Shown: in pieces, positions 52,022-60,879 of the stretch
Layout of the letters: each line of letters starts with the position of its first letter
Position numbering within the stretch: the first letter of the stretch is position 1
Assembly (NCBI GenBank): GCA_005223125.1
Contig: NJBH01000005.1
Location: 70,509 to 134,508 of the forward strand
Reading direction: 5' to 3'
Origin: Promethearchaeota archaeon Loki_b32
GTDB taxonomy: Archaea; Asgardarchaeota; Lokiarchaeia; Sigyniarchaeales; SOKP01
Length of the DNA stretch: 64,000 nt
Position numbers and translations under genes: made by a program
The notes under the pieces: model-generated
Databases searched by the model: none
Told to the model about the DNA's origin: nothing
Seen by the model: only the letters and a program-made list of their open reading frames with translations

Positions 52022-52828
52022 ATGTTCAAATACTCAAACAGTAAAGATTGGTTCGAAATCATAAAATATAAGGATTATCTATATGTAATCCGGGAAAGGT
52101 TGGATGAAATTGATCCTCGGTTTTATACTTCTTATACTAATTTATATTTAGTTGTTGGTTCTCATTCCGCTTTATTAGTAGATACTGGTTCTGGATTATT
52201 TCCCCTTAAACCAGTTATTAGCGATCTTATCTTAGATAAAAGATTGATTGTAATAAACACTCATTCTCACTTTGATCACATTGGTGGAAATAATGAATTT
52301 GATGGAGTTCTCATTCACAAGAAAGAGTGTAAAGAAATTTCTAAATCTTGTGATATATTATTCTTAAAAGATTCTTCTAATGAAATAGTTAAACTTTATG
52401 AGAGAACAAATTATACTCTTCCGCCCGCTAATAATATCCAATCAATAAAAGATGAGGATACTATAGATTTAGGTGAATTATCAGTAAAGATTATTCATAC
52501 TCCCGGACATTCACGAGGCTCAATATCTTTATTAACTAACAGAAATGAACTTTTCACGGGAGATACCGCTCATTATGGTACTATGTACCTCACAAAAAAG
52601 ACTTTTCCAATTGTATTATCAAGCATATCAAAATTACTTGATTTATTTCAAGAATCTAAAATTGAAGTTTATCCATCTCATGAAGAATTTGCTGTTGGTA
52701 AAGAATTATTAGTAGAACTAAGTAATGGGATAAAAAATATTGATAAAATCTGGGATACAAAAGTTAGAGATGATTTCCTAGAAGCTTGGATATTATCAGA
52801 CGAATATTTCAAATATGCAATATTTTAA
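52022..52828 (+). CDS. Metallo-beta-lactamase-fold hydrolase
   Basis: A 268-residue MBL protein with NTHSHFDHIGG (H-x-H-x-D-H), IIHTPGHSRGSISL (His3) and FTGDTAHY (bridging Asp). YPSHEEFAVG supplies the last His. The fold covers glyoxalase II, lactonases and related hydrolases; the substrate is not indicated. Start ATG 56 bases after the SH3 gene, so probably one transcript. Confidence 0.85.
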   Translation: MFKYSNSKDWFEIIKYKDYLYVIRERLDEIDPRFYTSYTNLYLVVGSHSALLVDTGSGLFPLKPVISDLILDKRLIVINTHSHFDHIGGNNEFDGVLIHKKECKEISKSCDILFLKDSSNEIVKLYERTNYTLPPANNIQSIKDEDTIDLGELSVKIIHTPGHSRGSISLLTNRNELFTGDTAHYGTMYLTKKTFPIVLSSISKLLDLFQESKIEVYPSHEEFAVGKELLVELSNGIKNIDKIWDTKVRDDFLEAWILSDEYFKYAIF

Positions 52829-52863
52829 AATGCAAATAATGAAGATAACCGATTCTCTTTTAC

Positions 52864-53421
52864 TTATATCAGTTTTATTTGAGCATATCCCTGTTCACTA
52901 AGTATCCTCAACAGTAAATCTTTAAATACTAATTCCACATTCTCTCCGGTTTTAGATGAACATTCAATATAATTATGGAATTTATATAATTGCATTATGT
53001 CTATAGCGTCTTCTTCTCTACATATTCGTTTCTCTTCAAGATCTAGTTTACTACCTACCATAATTAGAGGAACTCTTCTAGCTATTTTTCTAAATTCTGG
53101 ATGCCAATTAATTACATTGATTAAACTATCATAATTGGTGAGATCAAACATAAAAATTCCTCCTGATGCTCCTTGAGCGTAAGATGAGATTAGAAATTTG
53201 AACTTTTCTTCGCCCCCAAAATCCCAAACTTGAAGGGTTGCTTTTCCCTTATCTAAATCTACGTATTTAATATGTATTGCAGCCCCCAGAGTTGATTTAA
53301 TATTTGTAAGAAAATTATTCGTGAGATAACGATTTACTATTGTTGTTTTTCCAACACCGCTGTCCCCAAATATACAAATCTTATATGTTAGGTTTAATTC
53401 ATTTTGTTCTGTTACTATCAA
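52864..53421 (-). CDS. Rab/Ras-like small GTPase with altered G3 and G4
   Basis: A 185-residue single-domain GTPase: GDSGVGKTT (G1), a Thr in switch I (IKSTLG), WDFGGEEKF (G3), VGSKLDL (G4) and CSSKTG (G5). Two positions are unusual: Glu in place of the catalytic Gln after DxGG, and Ser in place of Asn in N-K-x-D. The C-terminus (GYAQIKLI) has no cysteine for prenylation. The only start in reach is TTG at 53421, bounded by an upstream TAA; there is no clear SD. Confidence 0.88.
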   Translation of the reverse strand: MIVTEQNELNLTYKICIFGDSGVGKTTIVNRYLTNNFLTNIKSTLGAAIHIKYVDLDKGKATLQVWDFGGEEKFKFLISSYAQGASGGIFMFDLTNYDSLINVINWHPEFRKIARRVPLIMVGSKLDLEEKRICREEDAIDIMQLYKFHNYIECSSKTGENVELVFKDLLLRILSEQGYAQIKLI

Positions 53422-53647
53422 ATCTAACCAGGGTAGTTATATTATTGATTAATTACGAGTTACCAATCCTATTCTCATACCTTAACTTCAAGTCATTTCG
53501 AGAAGTATATCTTTTAGAAAATGATTTTATATATTTAAAATTTTCATCTTAAGATTTATTAATAATTTCAAGTGGGGAATTTCGATAGTTTTTATATAAT
53601 ATTATCAACTTAAAAAATGAAATCCGAGTATGATTATGATCATAAAA

Positions 53648-54361
53648 TTAATGTTTTTTCCACCAATAAGGTATTTCTACGGTAATCAATTTATTAGAAT
53701 CAAGAAGTAAGATGTTATCCTCTTTAAATGAAAAAGCAAAACCTCCAAGATAATTTATCCACTTTTTGTCGGGAGGTATTCCAAACCAGCCAAACCTTAA
53801 AGCTAATAAATGAAGGTCATGAGTTACGTGAATATCTAATAGTGATTCTGAGGACTCTTGATTTTTTACCCACATGAGTTCTGCAGCTTTTTGAGAGTAT
53901 GGTGTTAAGGGAGCCCAAAGTTCAGGAGAATAAAGACCTGCACTCCAACGATTAAAAATTTCAAGTATATTATATTTTTTGTTTTCTTCTATAAAAAATT
54001 CTATACTAATACCTATACGATATAATGGAAGTAAATTCCCCTCTAAAACAGCTTCACCGCCAATTTTTTTAAAACCATTGAAAATTTCTTCAGCAGTCTC
54101 CTTACATCTGTCAGCTTTACTGTGAAAGAAACGAATTGGTTTATTTTCTGGTAAATTTTCACCAAAAACCTTAGCTATTTCTCGACCTTGATTTGTCAGG
54201 TTTAAATCTGCATCCACGTCAAATTCTTTAGGTTCATTCCTTTGAGAGTGTCTTAAAAGAAGAATTATTTTTGAATCATCTGGAAATTTCTTAAGTCCGT
54301 TGATTAATTGTCTTGCTTGAGATGGCCAATCGGCTTCCTTCCAGATTTTATTGATGTCCAT
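53648..54361 (-). CDS. Histidine-phosphatase-superfamily protein
   Basis: A 237-residue branch of the RHG superfamily: LLRHSQRNE (catalytic R-H-x-x-R), LTNQGREIA, FHSKADRCKETAEEI and VTHDLHLL (second His). It would dephosphorylate a metabolite or phytase-like substrate. No signal peptide. Start ATG; the 226-base gap before it holds the GTPase start and nothing else visible. Confidence 0.85.
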   Translation of the reverse strand: MDINKIWKEADWPSQARQLINGLKKFPDDSKIILLLRHSQRNEPKEFDVDADLNLTNQGREIAKVFGENLPENKPIRFFHSKADRCKETAEEIFNGFKKIGGEAVLEGNLLPLYRIGISIEFFIEENKKYNILEIFNRWSAGLYSPELWAPLTPYSQKAAELMWVKNQESSESLLDIHVTHDLHLLALRFGWFGIPPDKKWINYLGGFAFSFKEDNILLLDSNKLITVEIPYWWKKH

Positions 54362-54499
54362 ATTATTTTGAATATTTTATAGCTTTAGAAAATTTTCTTC
54401 TTATACAATAAATGATAGGATTAGGTATGAAACTATAAATAAGATAAAAGTGACGATATAATATTATAACCAAATATAAAATTTAAAAAAATTGATTAA

Positions 54500-55381
54500 A
54501 TGACAACCATTAGGAAAGAAGGAAAAGTTAATGACGATACAATTCTCATCGATATTAGAATGTTTGGAGTTCCGAAAATCACAGCTATTTATCTTATAGA
54601 ATCTGGAAAGACATGCTTAGTTGATGCGGGGACTCATACAGAAGCTCGAAAAATCCTTAGACAGTTAAAAGCATTAGATGTATTCCCTCCAGATATGATT
54701 ATTCTAACCCATTCTCATTGGGATCACTGTCAAGCAATTCCTTTTTTATTGCAAAGAGCTAAAAAGGAGGGAAAGGAAATTGAGATATTAGCTTCAGAAA
54801 AAGCTATCCCTAATCTAAGAGATCAATCCTATAATGAAGTTTTTGGAACAGGACCTTTTACCAATATTGAAGAAGATATTAAGCCACTAAAAGAAGGAGA
54901 TATTGTTGATCTTAATGGTATAACTTTAAAAGTTATTGAAACACCGGGTCATATGACCGATCATATTTCCTTTCTAGATGAAAAAAATAAAAACCTTTTC
55001 GTGGGAGATGTTCTTGGAGACAAGGTCTCAGATATTGTATTTGTACCACCATTCATGCCTCCCTATTGGGATAAGGATGCATATCTTAATTCAATCGATA
55101 AACTTAAGAAACTTGATTTTGAGACAATAAGTTTACATCATTTTGGCTTGGTCTATGAAGATGAAGCTAAGAGTATTTTAGACGAATCTATAACTAATTT
55201 AAATAAATACTGGGAATTGTATGAGGAAAATATTGAACATCTAGACGATATCCCTTTTTTGATTGAAAATGCACTTACTAGATATATACCTAAGTCAGAA
55301 CTTGAGAAATATCCCCAAAAACTTAAAGAAGCTATAGCATTTTGGTTAAGTGAAGGTTTTAAAATCTCGAAAGGGATTTGA
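54500..55381 (+). CDS. Metallo-beta-lactamase-fold hydrolase
   Basis: A 293-residue MBL protein: LTHSHWDHCQAI, VIETPGHMTDHISF and FVGDVLGDKVSD metal motifs, and LHHFG for the last His. The C-terminal helical extension (about 230-293) resembles RNase Z/lactonase-type alkylsulfatase-like proteins but is not diagnostic. It converges on the winged-helix regulator of the ABC operon with 17 bases between. Confidence 0.85.
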   Translation: MTTIRKEGKVNDDTILIDIRMFGVPKITAIYLIESGKTCLVDAGTHTEARKILRQLKALDVFPPDMIILTHSHWDHCQAIPFLLQRAKKEGKEIEILASEKAIPNLRDQSYNEVFGTGPFTNIEEDIKPLKEGDIVDLNGITLKVIETPGHMTDHISFLDEKNKNLFVGDVLGDKVSDIVFVPPFMPPYWDKDAYLNSIDKLKKLDFETISLHHFGLVYEDEAKSILDESITNLNKYWELYEENIEHLDDIPFLIENALTRYIPKSELEKYPQKLKEAIAFWLSEGFKISKGI

Positions 55382-55398
55382 AAGTATAAAAAGAATGT

Positions 55399-55734
55399 TT
55401 ACTTCTCGCTTAATCCGCTTAACATTCTCTCCATTTTTTTCCGATAAACTTCAAAGGATTCTCTGCCTTGTTTACTAAGCTTTAAAATCGTCTGAGGTTT
55501 TTTACCCTTAAATTTTTTTTCTACTTCCACATATCCAGCAGTTTCAAGTTTACTTAAATGAGATGATAAATTCCCATCAGTCAGTCCAGTTTGGTTTCTC
55601 AAGAAAACGAAATCAGCACTCTCAACAACATATAGATATGACATAATCATCAACCTTGCAGGTTCATGAATTATTTTATCAATATCGCTGAGAGGTTGGA
55701 TAATATCGTCTGATTCCGCCTTCTTCTTTGCCAT
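55399..55734 (-). CDS. Winged-helix transcriptional regulator of the ABC/6-TM operon
   Basis: A 111-residue ArsR/MarR-like winged helix: PARLMIMSYLYV, then FVFLRNQTGLTDGNLSSHLSKLETAGYVEVEK (helix-turn-helix) and a wing with KKPQTILKLSKQGRESF. It ends in a helix suited to dimerisation. It is the last gene of a leftward operon whose other members are membrane proteins, ten bases after the third 6-TM gene. GGTGGGTC precedes the ATG. It likely senses the cargo or the membrane state, and the repeats upstream of the operon are candidate targets. Confidence 0.85.
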   Translation of the reverse strand: MAKKKAESDDIIQPLSDIDKIIHEPARLMIMSYLYVVESADFVFLRNQTGLTDGNLSSHLSKLETAGYVEVEKKFKGKKPQTILKLSKQGRESFEVYRKKMERMLSGLSEK

Positions 55735-55744
55735 TAAGACCCAC

Positions 55745-56380
55745 CTATTCTGATAAAGGATATTTTTTTAAGAAGCGAATAAAATAATATAATCCGATTA
55801 TTACAATTGCCCCTCCAGTAATAGCAAAAGAGAGAATAATATCCAGAGGAGAACTTACAATTGGATTAAGCATTTCAGTTAAGAATAACCCAATTCCTGC
55901 TAAAAAGGCATAAAAATACAATCGTGTAAATTCTAAATAATAAGGTACAACACAAAACGGAAGAGTAAATGCGCCCAATCCTAATACTAAAGTTAACATG
56001 AGAGGTTGGATTTGAATGTTTCTAAGTACGCCCGTAAGTGGTATAAATAGTAAAATTATATTTACTAAAAACATAAAAAGCAAAAAAATTTTTAATTTTA
56101 GCTGTTTAACCTTTCTTTTAGGGCCAAATTTAACAAAACCCATGCGCGGGATAGTAATAAACTTCTTACCTAAATAAAATATCAAGAATGCAATTATATT
56201 CATTATTAACACTGGAATAATTGTATCCCAGCCTTCAGGTAAATTAAGTATTGTCCCAATAAATGTACTAAGACCTATACTTAAAATAATCAAGCCCATA
56301 AACAAATCCCATATCCCGTCATCAAATATTGACCTATACGCTTTTCTCTCAAGTGCTTTTAATTCATCATCTTCAGACAT
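55745..56380 (-). CDS. Six-TM membrane protein (paralogue 3 of 3)
   Basis: A 211-residue protein with six hydrophobic helices. It shares with the two upstream genes an N-terminal amphipathic motif (YRSIFDDGIWDLFMG), a basic loop after TM2 (KKFITIPRMGFVKFG) and a C-terminal RFLKKYPLSE. GGAGGTGA precedes the ATG. It lies four bases after the second paralogue. No family name is recognised; transport or assembly with the ABC exporter is inferred. Confidence 0.78.
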   Translation of the reverse strand: MSEDDELKALERKAYRSIFDDGIWDLFMGLIILSIGLSTFIGTILNLPEGWDTIIPVLIMNIIAFLIFYLGKKFITIPRMGFVKFGPKRKVKQLKLKIFLLFMFLVNIILLFIPLTGVLRNIQIQPLMLTLVLGLGAFTLPFCVVPYYLEFTRLYFYAFLAGIGLFLTEMLNPIVSSPLDIILSFAITGGAIVIIGLYYFIRFLKKYPLSE

Positions 56381-56383
56381 TAA

Positions 56384-57022
56384 TTAACTCACCTCCTCCT
56401 TCTTTAATGGATACTTTTTAAGAAATTTAATAAAAATGACCAATCCTATAAAAAAAATAATACCTCCTATAATCCCATATGATAAAAGCCATCTAATTCT
56501 ATAATCTATGGGATCATATAATAGCTCGTTGATGAATATAGCCAACCATATAAGCATTCCAATAAAATATAATCGTGGATATTTCATTAAATATGCTATA
56601 ATAGCGAAAATGGGTATAAAAAATAAACCTATCATTAATATAAACATCATTCCTTCTACGTGTATTCCACGACCAATTCCAATAACTAATAGGATAACAA
56701 ATGTTAAATGGATTACAAATTGAATAAAAGTAACAATGAATAACTTCTTTCTCATTGATTTTAAGGATGGACCAGGTTTAGCAATTCCTGTTCTAGGCTG
56801 AATGACGTATTTGATAATAATAAAAAGTAATAAATCTGCAATTATAACAAGAATTAATGGCCATAAAAAATATTTATGTGGTGAAGGTAGACTCTCACGG
56901 AAAAAAGGACCAAACGCCATTCCCGTTACAACAAAACCAATAAACATATCAAAAAAACCATGTTGGTGAGCTGATTTGAGAATGTTTTTCTCAATAACTT
57001 TCAAATCAATATTCTCTGCCAT
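56384..57022 (-). CDS. Six-TM membrane protein (paralogue 2 of 3)
   Basis: A 212-residue protein of the same plan: AENIDLKVIEKNIL at the N-terminus, HGFFDMFIGFV in the first helix, a basic loop with VIQPRTGIAKPG and the end KFLKKYPLKKEE. GAGGAGATGA lies before the ATG. Gap to its neighbours is two to three bases, so co-translation is likely. Its N-terminus is the reference that sets the unusual start of paralogue 1. Confidence 0.78.
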   Translation of the reverse strand: MAENIDLKVIEKNILKSAHQHGFFDMFIGFVVTGMAFGPFFRESLPSPHKYFLWPLILVIIADLLLFIIIKYVIQPRTGIAKPGPSLKSMRKKLFIVTFIQFVIHLTFVILLVIGIGRGIHVEGMMFILMIGLFFIPIFAIIAYLMKYPRLYFIGMLIWLAIFINELLYDPIDYRIRWLLSYGIIGGIIFFIGLVIFIKFLKKYPLKKEEVS

Positions 57023-57024
57023 TT

Positions 57025-57663
57025 TTAAGTCATCTCCTCTTTAGATAATGGGTATTTCCGAATGAATTTAATTAAAGATATAATCCCCATAGCTATTATT
57101 GCGCCACTTACAATGCTAAATACTATTAAAGTATCGAAAGGTTCAGGTATAAAAATTGAGAATAGATCTGATAAAAAGAAACTCAATCCCACCAGCAAGC
57201 CTATAAAGTAAAAACGGGAATATTGTATGAAATAAGCGGCAAAACATATAGGAGCTGTTATAAAGAGTAATCCAAGAATTAATCCTTCTAAATATCCAGG
57301 AAAATCCAAACTTAATTCAGGGTTAATAAACCGGATTAAAAAGAGGATTAAAAGAATAATAAAATTTATGGATAACATAATTAATGTCTTTAATTTACGT
57401 CCTTTTCGTTTCAATCCAAATTTTACTACACCTAACCTAGGTTGAGTAATAAATTTTTTTGTAGTTAAAAAAAAAGCTAACCCAATTCCAATAAAAATAA
57501 ATGGTATAAATTTATCGAAAGGATTAGGCACCACAGGACTAAGGGTCATACCCATACCAATACCTAAAACTAATATACCAAAATAAATATCCAAAATTCC
57601 ATCTTCAAAAGTAGATCTCCATGATTTTTTCTCGATTTCCTTTAAATCAATATTTTCTGTTAT
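57025..57663 (-). CDS. Six-TM membrane protein (paralogue 1 of 3), probable AUA start
   Basis: About 212 residues, six TM helices, with RSTFEDGILDIYFG, KKFITQPRLGVVKFG and KFIRKYPLSKEE. A GTG at 57672 is the nearest standard start but is itself part of the SD. AAGGTGA (57669-57675) is followed by five bases and ATA. Reading from ATA the protein begins (M)TENIDLKEIEKK, aligning with MAENIDLKVIEKN of paralogue 2. Initiation at AUA is therefore the best fit. Confidence 0.78.
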   Translation of the reverse strand: MTENIDLKEIEKKSWRSTFEDGILDIYFGILVLGIGMGMTLSPVVPNPFDKFIPFIFIGIGLAFFLTTKKFITQPRLGVVKFGLKRKGRKLKTLIMLSINFIILLILFLIRFINPELSLDFPGYLEGLILGLLFITAPICFAAYFIQYSRFYFIGLLVGLSFFLSDLFSIFIPEPFDTLIVFSIVSGAIIAMGIISLIKFIRKYPLSKEEMT

Positions 57664-57668
57664 TTTTT

Positions 57669-57675
57669 TCACCTT
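57669..57675 (-). promoter_or_regulatory. Shine-Dalgarno AAGGTGA pointing at an ATA codon
   Basis: Minus strand AAGGTGA-AAAAA-ATA-ACA-GAA-AAT. The alternative GTG would lie inside the SD itself, which makes it a poor initiation codon. Confidence 0.55.
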
Positions 57676-57686
57676 AATATTAAATC

Positions 57687-57782
57687 TTAGGTTATTTTAT
57701 CTAAGAACATCATAGTAAGCACTACAAAAATTGCAGAAAATGCAATTATTAATATGATTCTTAAAAGTAATAACTTATCCAT
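57687..57782 (-). CDS. 31-residue single-TM micropeptide
   Basis: The frame MDKLLLLRIILIIAFSAIFV continues to LTMMFLDKIT-stop, a single hydrophobic helix with one positive flank at the N-terminus. AGGAGG (57791-57796) lies eight to nine bases before the ATG, one of the best SD motifs in the window. It sits between the ABC permease and the 6-TM genes in the same direction and is 24 bases ahead of paralogue 1. A small regulatory or structural subunit of the exporter is inferred. It is easy to miss because of its size. Confidence 0.65.
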   Translation of the reverse strand: MDKLLLLRIILIIAFSAIFVVLTMMFLDKIT

Positions 57783-57874
57783 TTATTTCTCCTCCTTTGT
57801 TTTATTTTTTTTTATTTCTTAATTGATAACTTATTAAAAAAAAAAGAAATATGTATAATTTCTTGGTTAAAATT

Positions 57875-59554
57875 TTACTCCAGTTTATTCAATTTTTTCA
57901 TGCCAAAATATAGGATTGGAAGACTAACTCCAATGATGTAAAGAAATAAAGGAATTTGTAAAACTAATCTCAGTAATTCAATACTCCTTGGTCTAAAGAA
58001 CACCAATAATCCTATTGGCAAAAACAGAAGTGGTTGCAGTAGTAACATAGAGATCATAGCATTTCCTTTCATGCTTGAGTCTTTCTCACCAAAAGCAGGA
58101 GAAATACATTGAAGCCCCATAGCTTGACACATTGATATCTGTGCAAATAATAGAAATTCGATAAAGAAAATCACCGTATTTAGAAGATCAATATTCGAGA
58201 ATATTGTAAGCATTGTGGTTATGAAAATTGTTAAGAAAACATTAAGTATTAACATCATTAGCAAATAAGAATATACAATTGCTTTTATTCCCCTTGGAGA
58301 TCGCTTATAGACCCATATTAGATCCTTTGAATCAACAAATGCCAGATGTCCTATAATTATACTTCCAATTCCACCCCCCATAGCGATTAGTATAGTGGAA
58401 CTGAAGACTGTCATAAATGCATCATCATTCATTCTTGAAATAAACCAACTCATAAACCCTAAAAGCCCTACTACATAGGCAACTCTGGCAATATTCGCCT
58501 TTTTTCTGAAAAATCTCTTTAGTTGCAGAACTATTAAGCCACCCCACTTACGACCGGAAATTTTTCTTACAAGCACATAAAATAGATTTTCATGCTCGAT
58601 GATCGTAACACTGCTCTTTTCAATGCCTCCTTCTAAAGTATAAAACGATTCAGCTTTTTTATATGAAACATATAAAGTAATAATTGGGATACCAACGGCT
58701 AATAGAACACTTATCCATATATTTAGAATGAATGTATTGAGTAAAACTGGATCTATAGAGTATAATATGATATTTGAAAACCATAGAGATGGATAAAATG
58801 CCAACCAGTTTTTTAGTTCAGGGTGTTCCAATAGAAAATTAAGGAAAAACATTACGGCATACATAATAACAACCAAAATAATTGTAAATACCCATATCAA
58901 AGTCTTTCCTAAATCCCTTGCTTTTTCATTTTTTGAAATTTTATGTTCAAACCAACTTGCGATAATTGATCCTATTAGATTGGCAAAGTATACATGACCA
59001 AAAACTGTCCCATATATTACGACATACTGAATTAAAGTCAATTCAATGATGGGATTTATCAATCCTACGATAATCGGAGCAAGTATTAATATTGCAATAG
59101 AATATATTGGAGATTTGCCCAAGAATTCCCCTAAAAAGATATCATTTTCCTTAACTGGTGTTGCCAGCAAAGTTTCTTTGGTTGCACCTTCGTTTTCCTT
59201 ATAAATATTGTTTAATGGGTATATTACAAGCACTAAAAACAACATCATCATGATAGATTCGATGGTAATTGCAACCACGGGTTTGAATACATCGGAGAAT
59301 TGAACTGCCAAAGTTGGTATAAACAAATCGAATAGATAGGGAGCGATAATCACCGCCCATATTACTAAAAGCGAATACAATGCTATAAAAAATAATCTAC
59401 GATGATTTCGAAAACTACTTGTTCTTATCCTTATCTCATTCCTTGCTATTATTTTCCATGAACTCCTTTTTTGATGTGCTAGATTAAGTGAAAATTTTCC
59501 CTTAATATTATCTGTGGATGAATCGATTACCTCCTCTTCTGTTAGAACCGTCAT
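57875..59554 (-). CDS. ABC-2-type exporter permease
   Basis: A 559-residue membrane protein with roughly 12 hydrophobic helices in two halves (about 50-320 and 340-559). The cytoplasmic N-terminus contains KIIARNEIRIRTSSFRNHR, and NNIYKENEGATKETLLATPV is the ABC-2-type coupling motif. It pairs with the ATPase encoded eight bases upstream. A T10 tract lies about 30 bases after its stop, which might partially terminate before the micropeptide. Substrate unknown. Confidence 0.85.
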   Translation of the reverse strand: MTVLTEEEVIDSSTDNIKGKFSLNLAHQKRSSWKIIARNEIRIRTSSFRNHRRLFFIALYSLLVIWAVIIAPYLFDLFIPTLAVQFSDVFKPVVAITIESIMMMLFLVLVIYPLNNIYKENEGATKETLLATPVKENDIFLGEFLGKSPIYSIAILILAPIIVGLINPIIELTLIQYVVIYGTVFGHVYFANLIGSIIASWFEHKISKNEKARDLGKTLIWVFTIILVVIMYAVMFFLNFLLEHPELKNWLAFYPSLWFSNIILYSIDPVLLNTFILNIWISVLLAVGIPIITLYVSYKKAESFYTLEGGIEKSSVTIIEHENLFYVLVRKISGRKWGGLIVLQLKRFFRKKANIARVAYVVGLLGFMSWFISRMNDDAFMTVFSSTILIAMGGGIGSIIIGHLAFVDSKDLIWVYKRSPRGIKAIVYSYLLMMLILNVFLTIFITTMLTIFSNIDLLNTVIFFIEFLLFAQISMCQAMGLQCISPAFGEKDSSMKGNAMISMLLLQPLLFLPIGLLVFFRPRSIELLRLVLQIPLFLYIIGVSLPILYFGMKKLNKLE

Positions 59555-59561
59555 TTATAAT

Positions 59562-60395
59562 CTACCTCGATTTTTTGCTTTTCTTTTTCTTTTTTTTACT
59601 ATTATTAGATTCATGATTAATAGAATTCTCCTCTCTCCAACCAAGTAGATCATCTATATGAGAAGCCCCAGTAATTTTTAAGTATGCTTCCTCTAAAATT
59701 TCAGCACCAACAGAGTCAATTATTTCTTTTGGACTACCTTCAATTTTTAGCTGCCCATCTATAATTAACCCAATTACGTCACATAATTCTTCAGCTGTAT
59801 CAAGAAGATGGGTACAAATAAAGATTGTCTTATCTGCTTTCTTAGCTAGTTGAGATATTAAATCTTTTACCATTCTAGCAGCTGCAGGATCTAAATTCGA
59901 TGTAGGCTCATCCAAAAATAATATTTCAGGATCTTGAATCAATGCCGCACATAAACAGACTTTTTGCTTCATTCCTCTTGAATAGCTCTCCAAAAGATCG
60001 TTTTCTCGACCTACCAAATTGAATAACTCTATCAGTTCATTAATTCTGACGGAAATTACATCTTTTTGCAAAAAATATAATTCTCCAATAAACTCTAAGA
60101 ATTCTTTTGCGGTAAGTTTAGAGTATAGTCCAGGAGATTCTGGTAAAAAACCACATATCATTTTCACTTTCTTACTTTCAGAAACAATATCATACCCGCC
60201 GACTGATGCATTTCCTGAAGTCTTAGAGATAATTGCATTAAGCATTCTTACAGTTGTAGTTTTTCCAGCTCCATTTGGTCCCAATAAACCATATGTTTTT
60301 CCATAAGGAATATTTAAAGTTAATTTGTCGACTGCAAGAACAGTACCAAAATTTTTAGAAAGATTCTGAGTTCTAATTGCGTATGCTTTACTCAT
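59562..60395 (-). CDS. ABC transporter ATP-binding protein with Lys-rich tail
   Basis: A 277-residue ATPase of the export type. Walker A GPNGAGKTTT, a degenerate signature SYSRGMKQK, Walker B ILFLDEP and the switch His in ICTHLLD are present. The last 25 residues (after GWREENS) are mostly Lys/Ser (KKKKKKSKKSR), an unusual basic tail. It powers the adjacent permease. Start ATG after AGGTAAAAAAAG. It lies 56 bases after the small TM protein. Confidence 0.92.
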   Translation of the reverse strand: MSKAYAIRTQNLSKNFGTVLAVDKLTLNIPYGKTYGLLGPNGAGKTTTVRMLNAIISKTSGNASVGGYDIVSESKKVKMICGFLPESPGLYSKLTAKEFLEFIGELYFLQKDVISVRINELIELFNLVGRENDLLESYSRGMKQKVCLCAALIQDPEILFLDEPTSNLDPAAARMVKDLISQLAKKADKTIFICTHLLDTAEELCDVIGLIIDGQLKIEGSPKEIIDSVGAEILEEAYLKITGASHIDDLLGWREENSINHESNNSKKKKKKSKKSR

Positions 60396-60451
60396 CTTTT
60401 TTTACCTCCTTTTATTTTTTTAATTTTTTTTTTTAATTTTAAAATTTGAAG

Positions 60452-60733
60452 TTATAATATACTTAGAATTAAATTCATGCTCTCAGTTATGATTAAGCAT
60501 GACATTAATACCCATAATACTTTTTTATATTGAAATGATTTATTTTGTTTCATTTCTAGCTCCTTCTTAGTTTCTAAATAAACTGCTGGCATAACTATAA
60601 GAAATATTGGAATCATATATCGTTCTCCAGGTGCTGCAAACAAAAAATTATATAAAATTAATAATAAACTTACAATGTCCGAGATAACCAATGAAGCAAT
60701 CAAACCTCTCTCAGATGTATTCAAAGTTTTCAA
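60452..60733 (-). CDS. Small membrane protein, first gene of the ABC operon
   Basis: A 93-residue protein with three hydrophobic segments (about 11-32, 38-53 and 70-90). TTG start six bases after AAGGTGA; an in-frame ATA lies three bases nearer. No family recognised. Position as first gene, with the repeats directly upstream, suggests that it belongs to the exporter. Confidence 0.7.
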   Translation of the reverse strand: MKTLNTSERGLIASLVISDIVSLLLILYNFLFAAPGERYMIPIFLIVMPAVYLETKKELEMKQNKSFQYKKVLWVLMSCLIITESMNLILSIL

Positions 60734-60785
60734 TATCCCTCACCTTTTTCTTATCCATTTTTTTCATCACTTCTTTTTTTTCTAA

Positions 60786-60839
60786 ACCTAAATTGAACTA
60801 ATTGATATATTTTAAATTTGATTACCTAAATTGGACTAA
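60786..60839. repeat. Direct repeats ACCTAAATTGRACTAA upstream of the ABC operon
   Basis: Two 16-base copies (60786-60801 and 60824-60839) differ at one position and lie 38 bases apart, about three and a half DNA turns. They sit in the leader or promoter of the leftward operon and could be a regulator-binding pair. Confidence 0.45.
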
Positions 60840-60879
60840 GAGTATAAACTATGAATTTGATTTTACTTCTCTTATCCAG

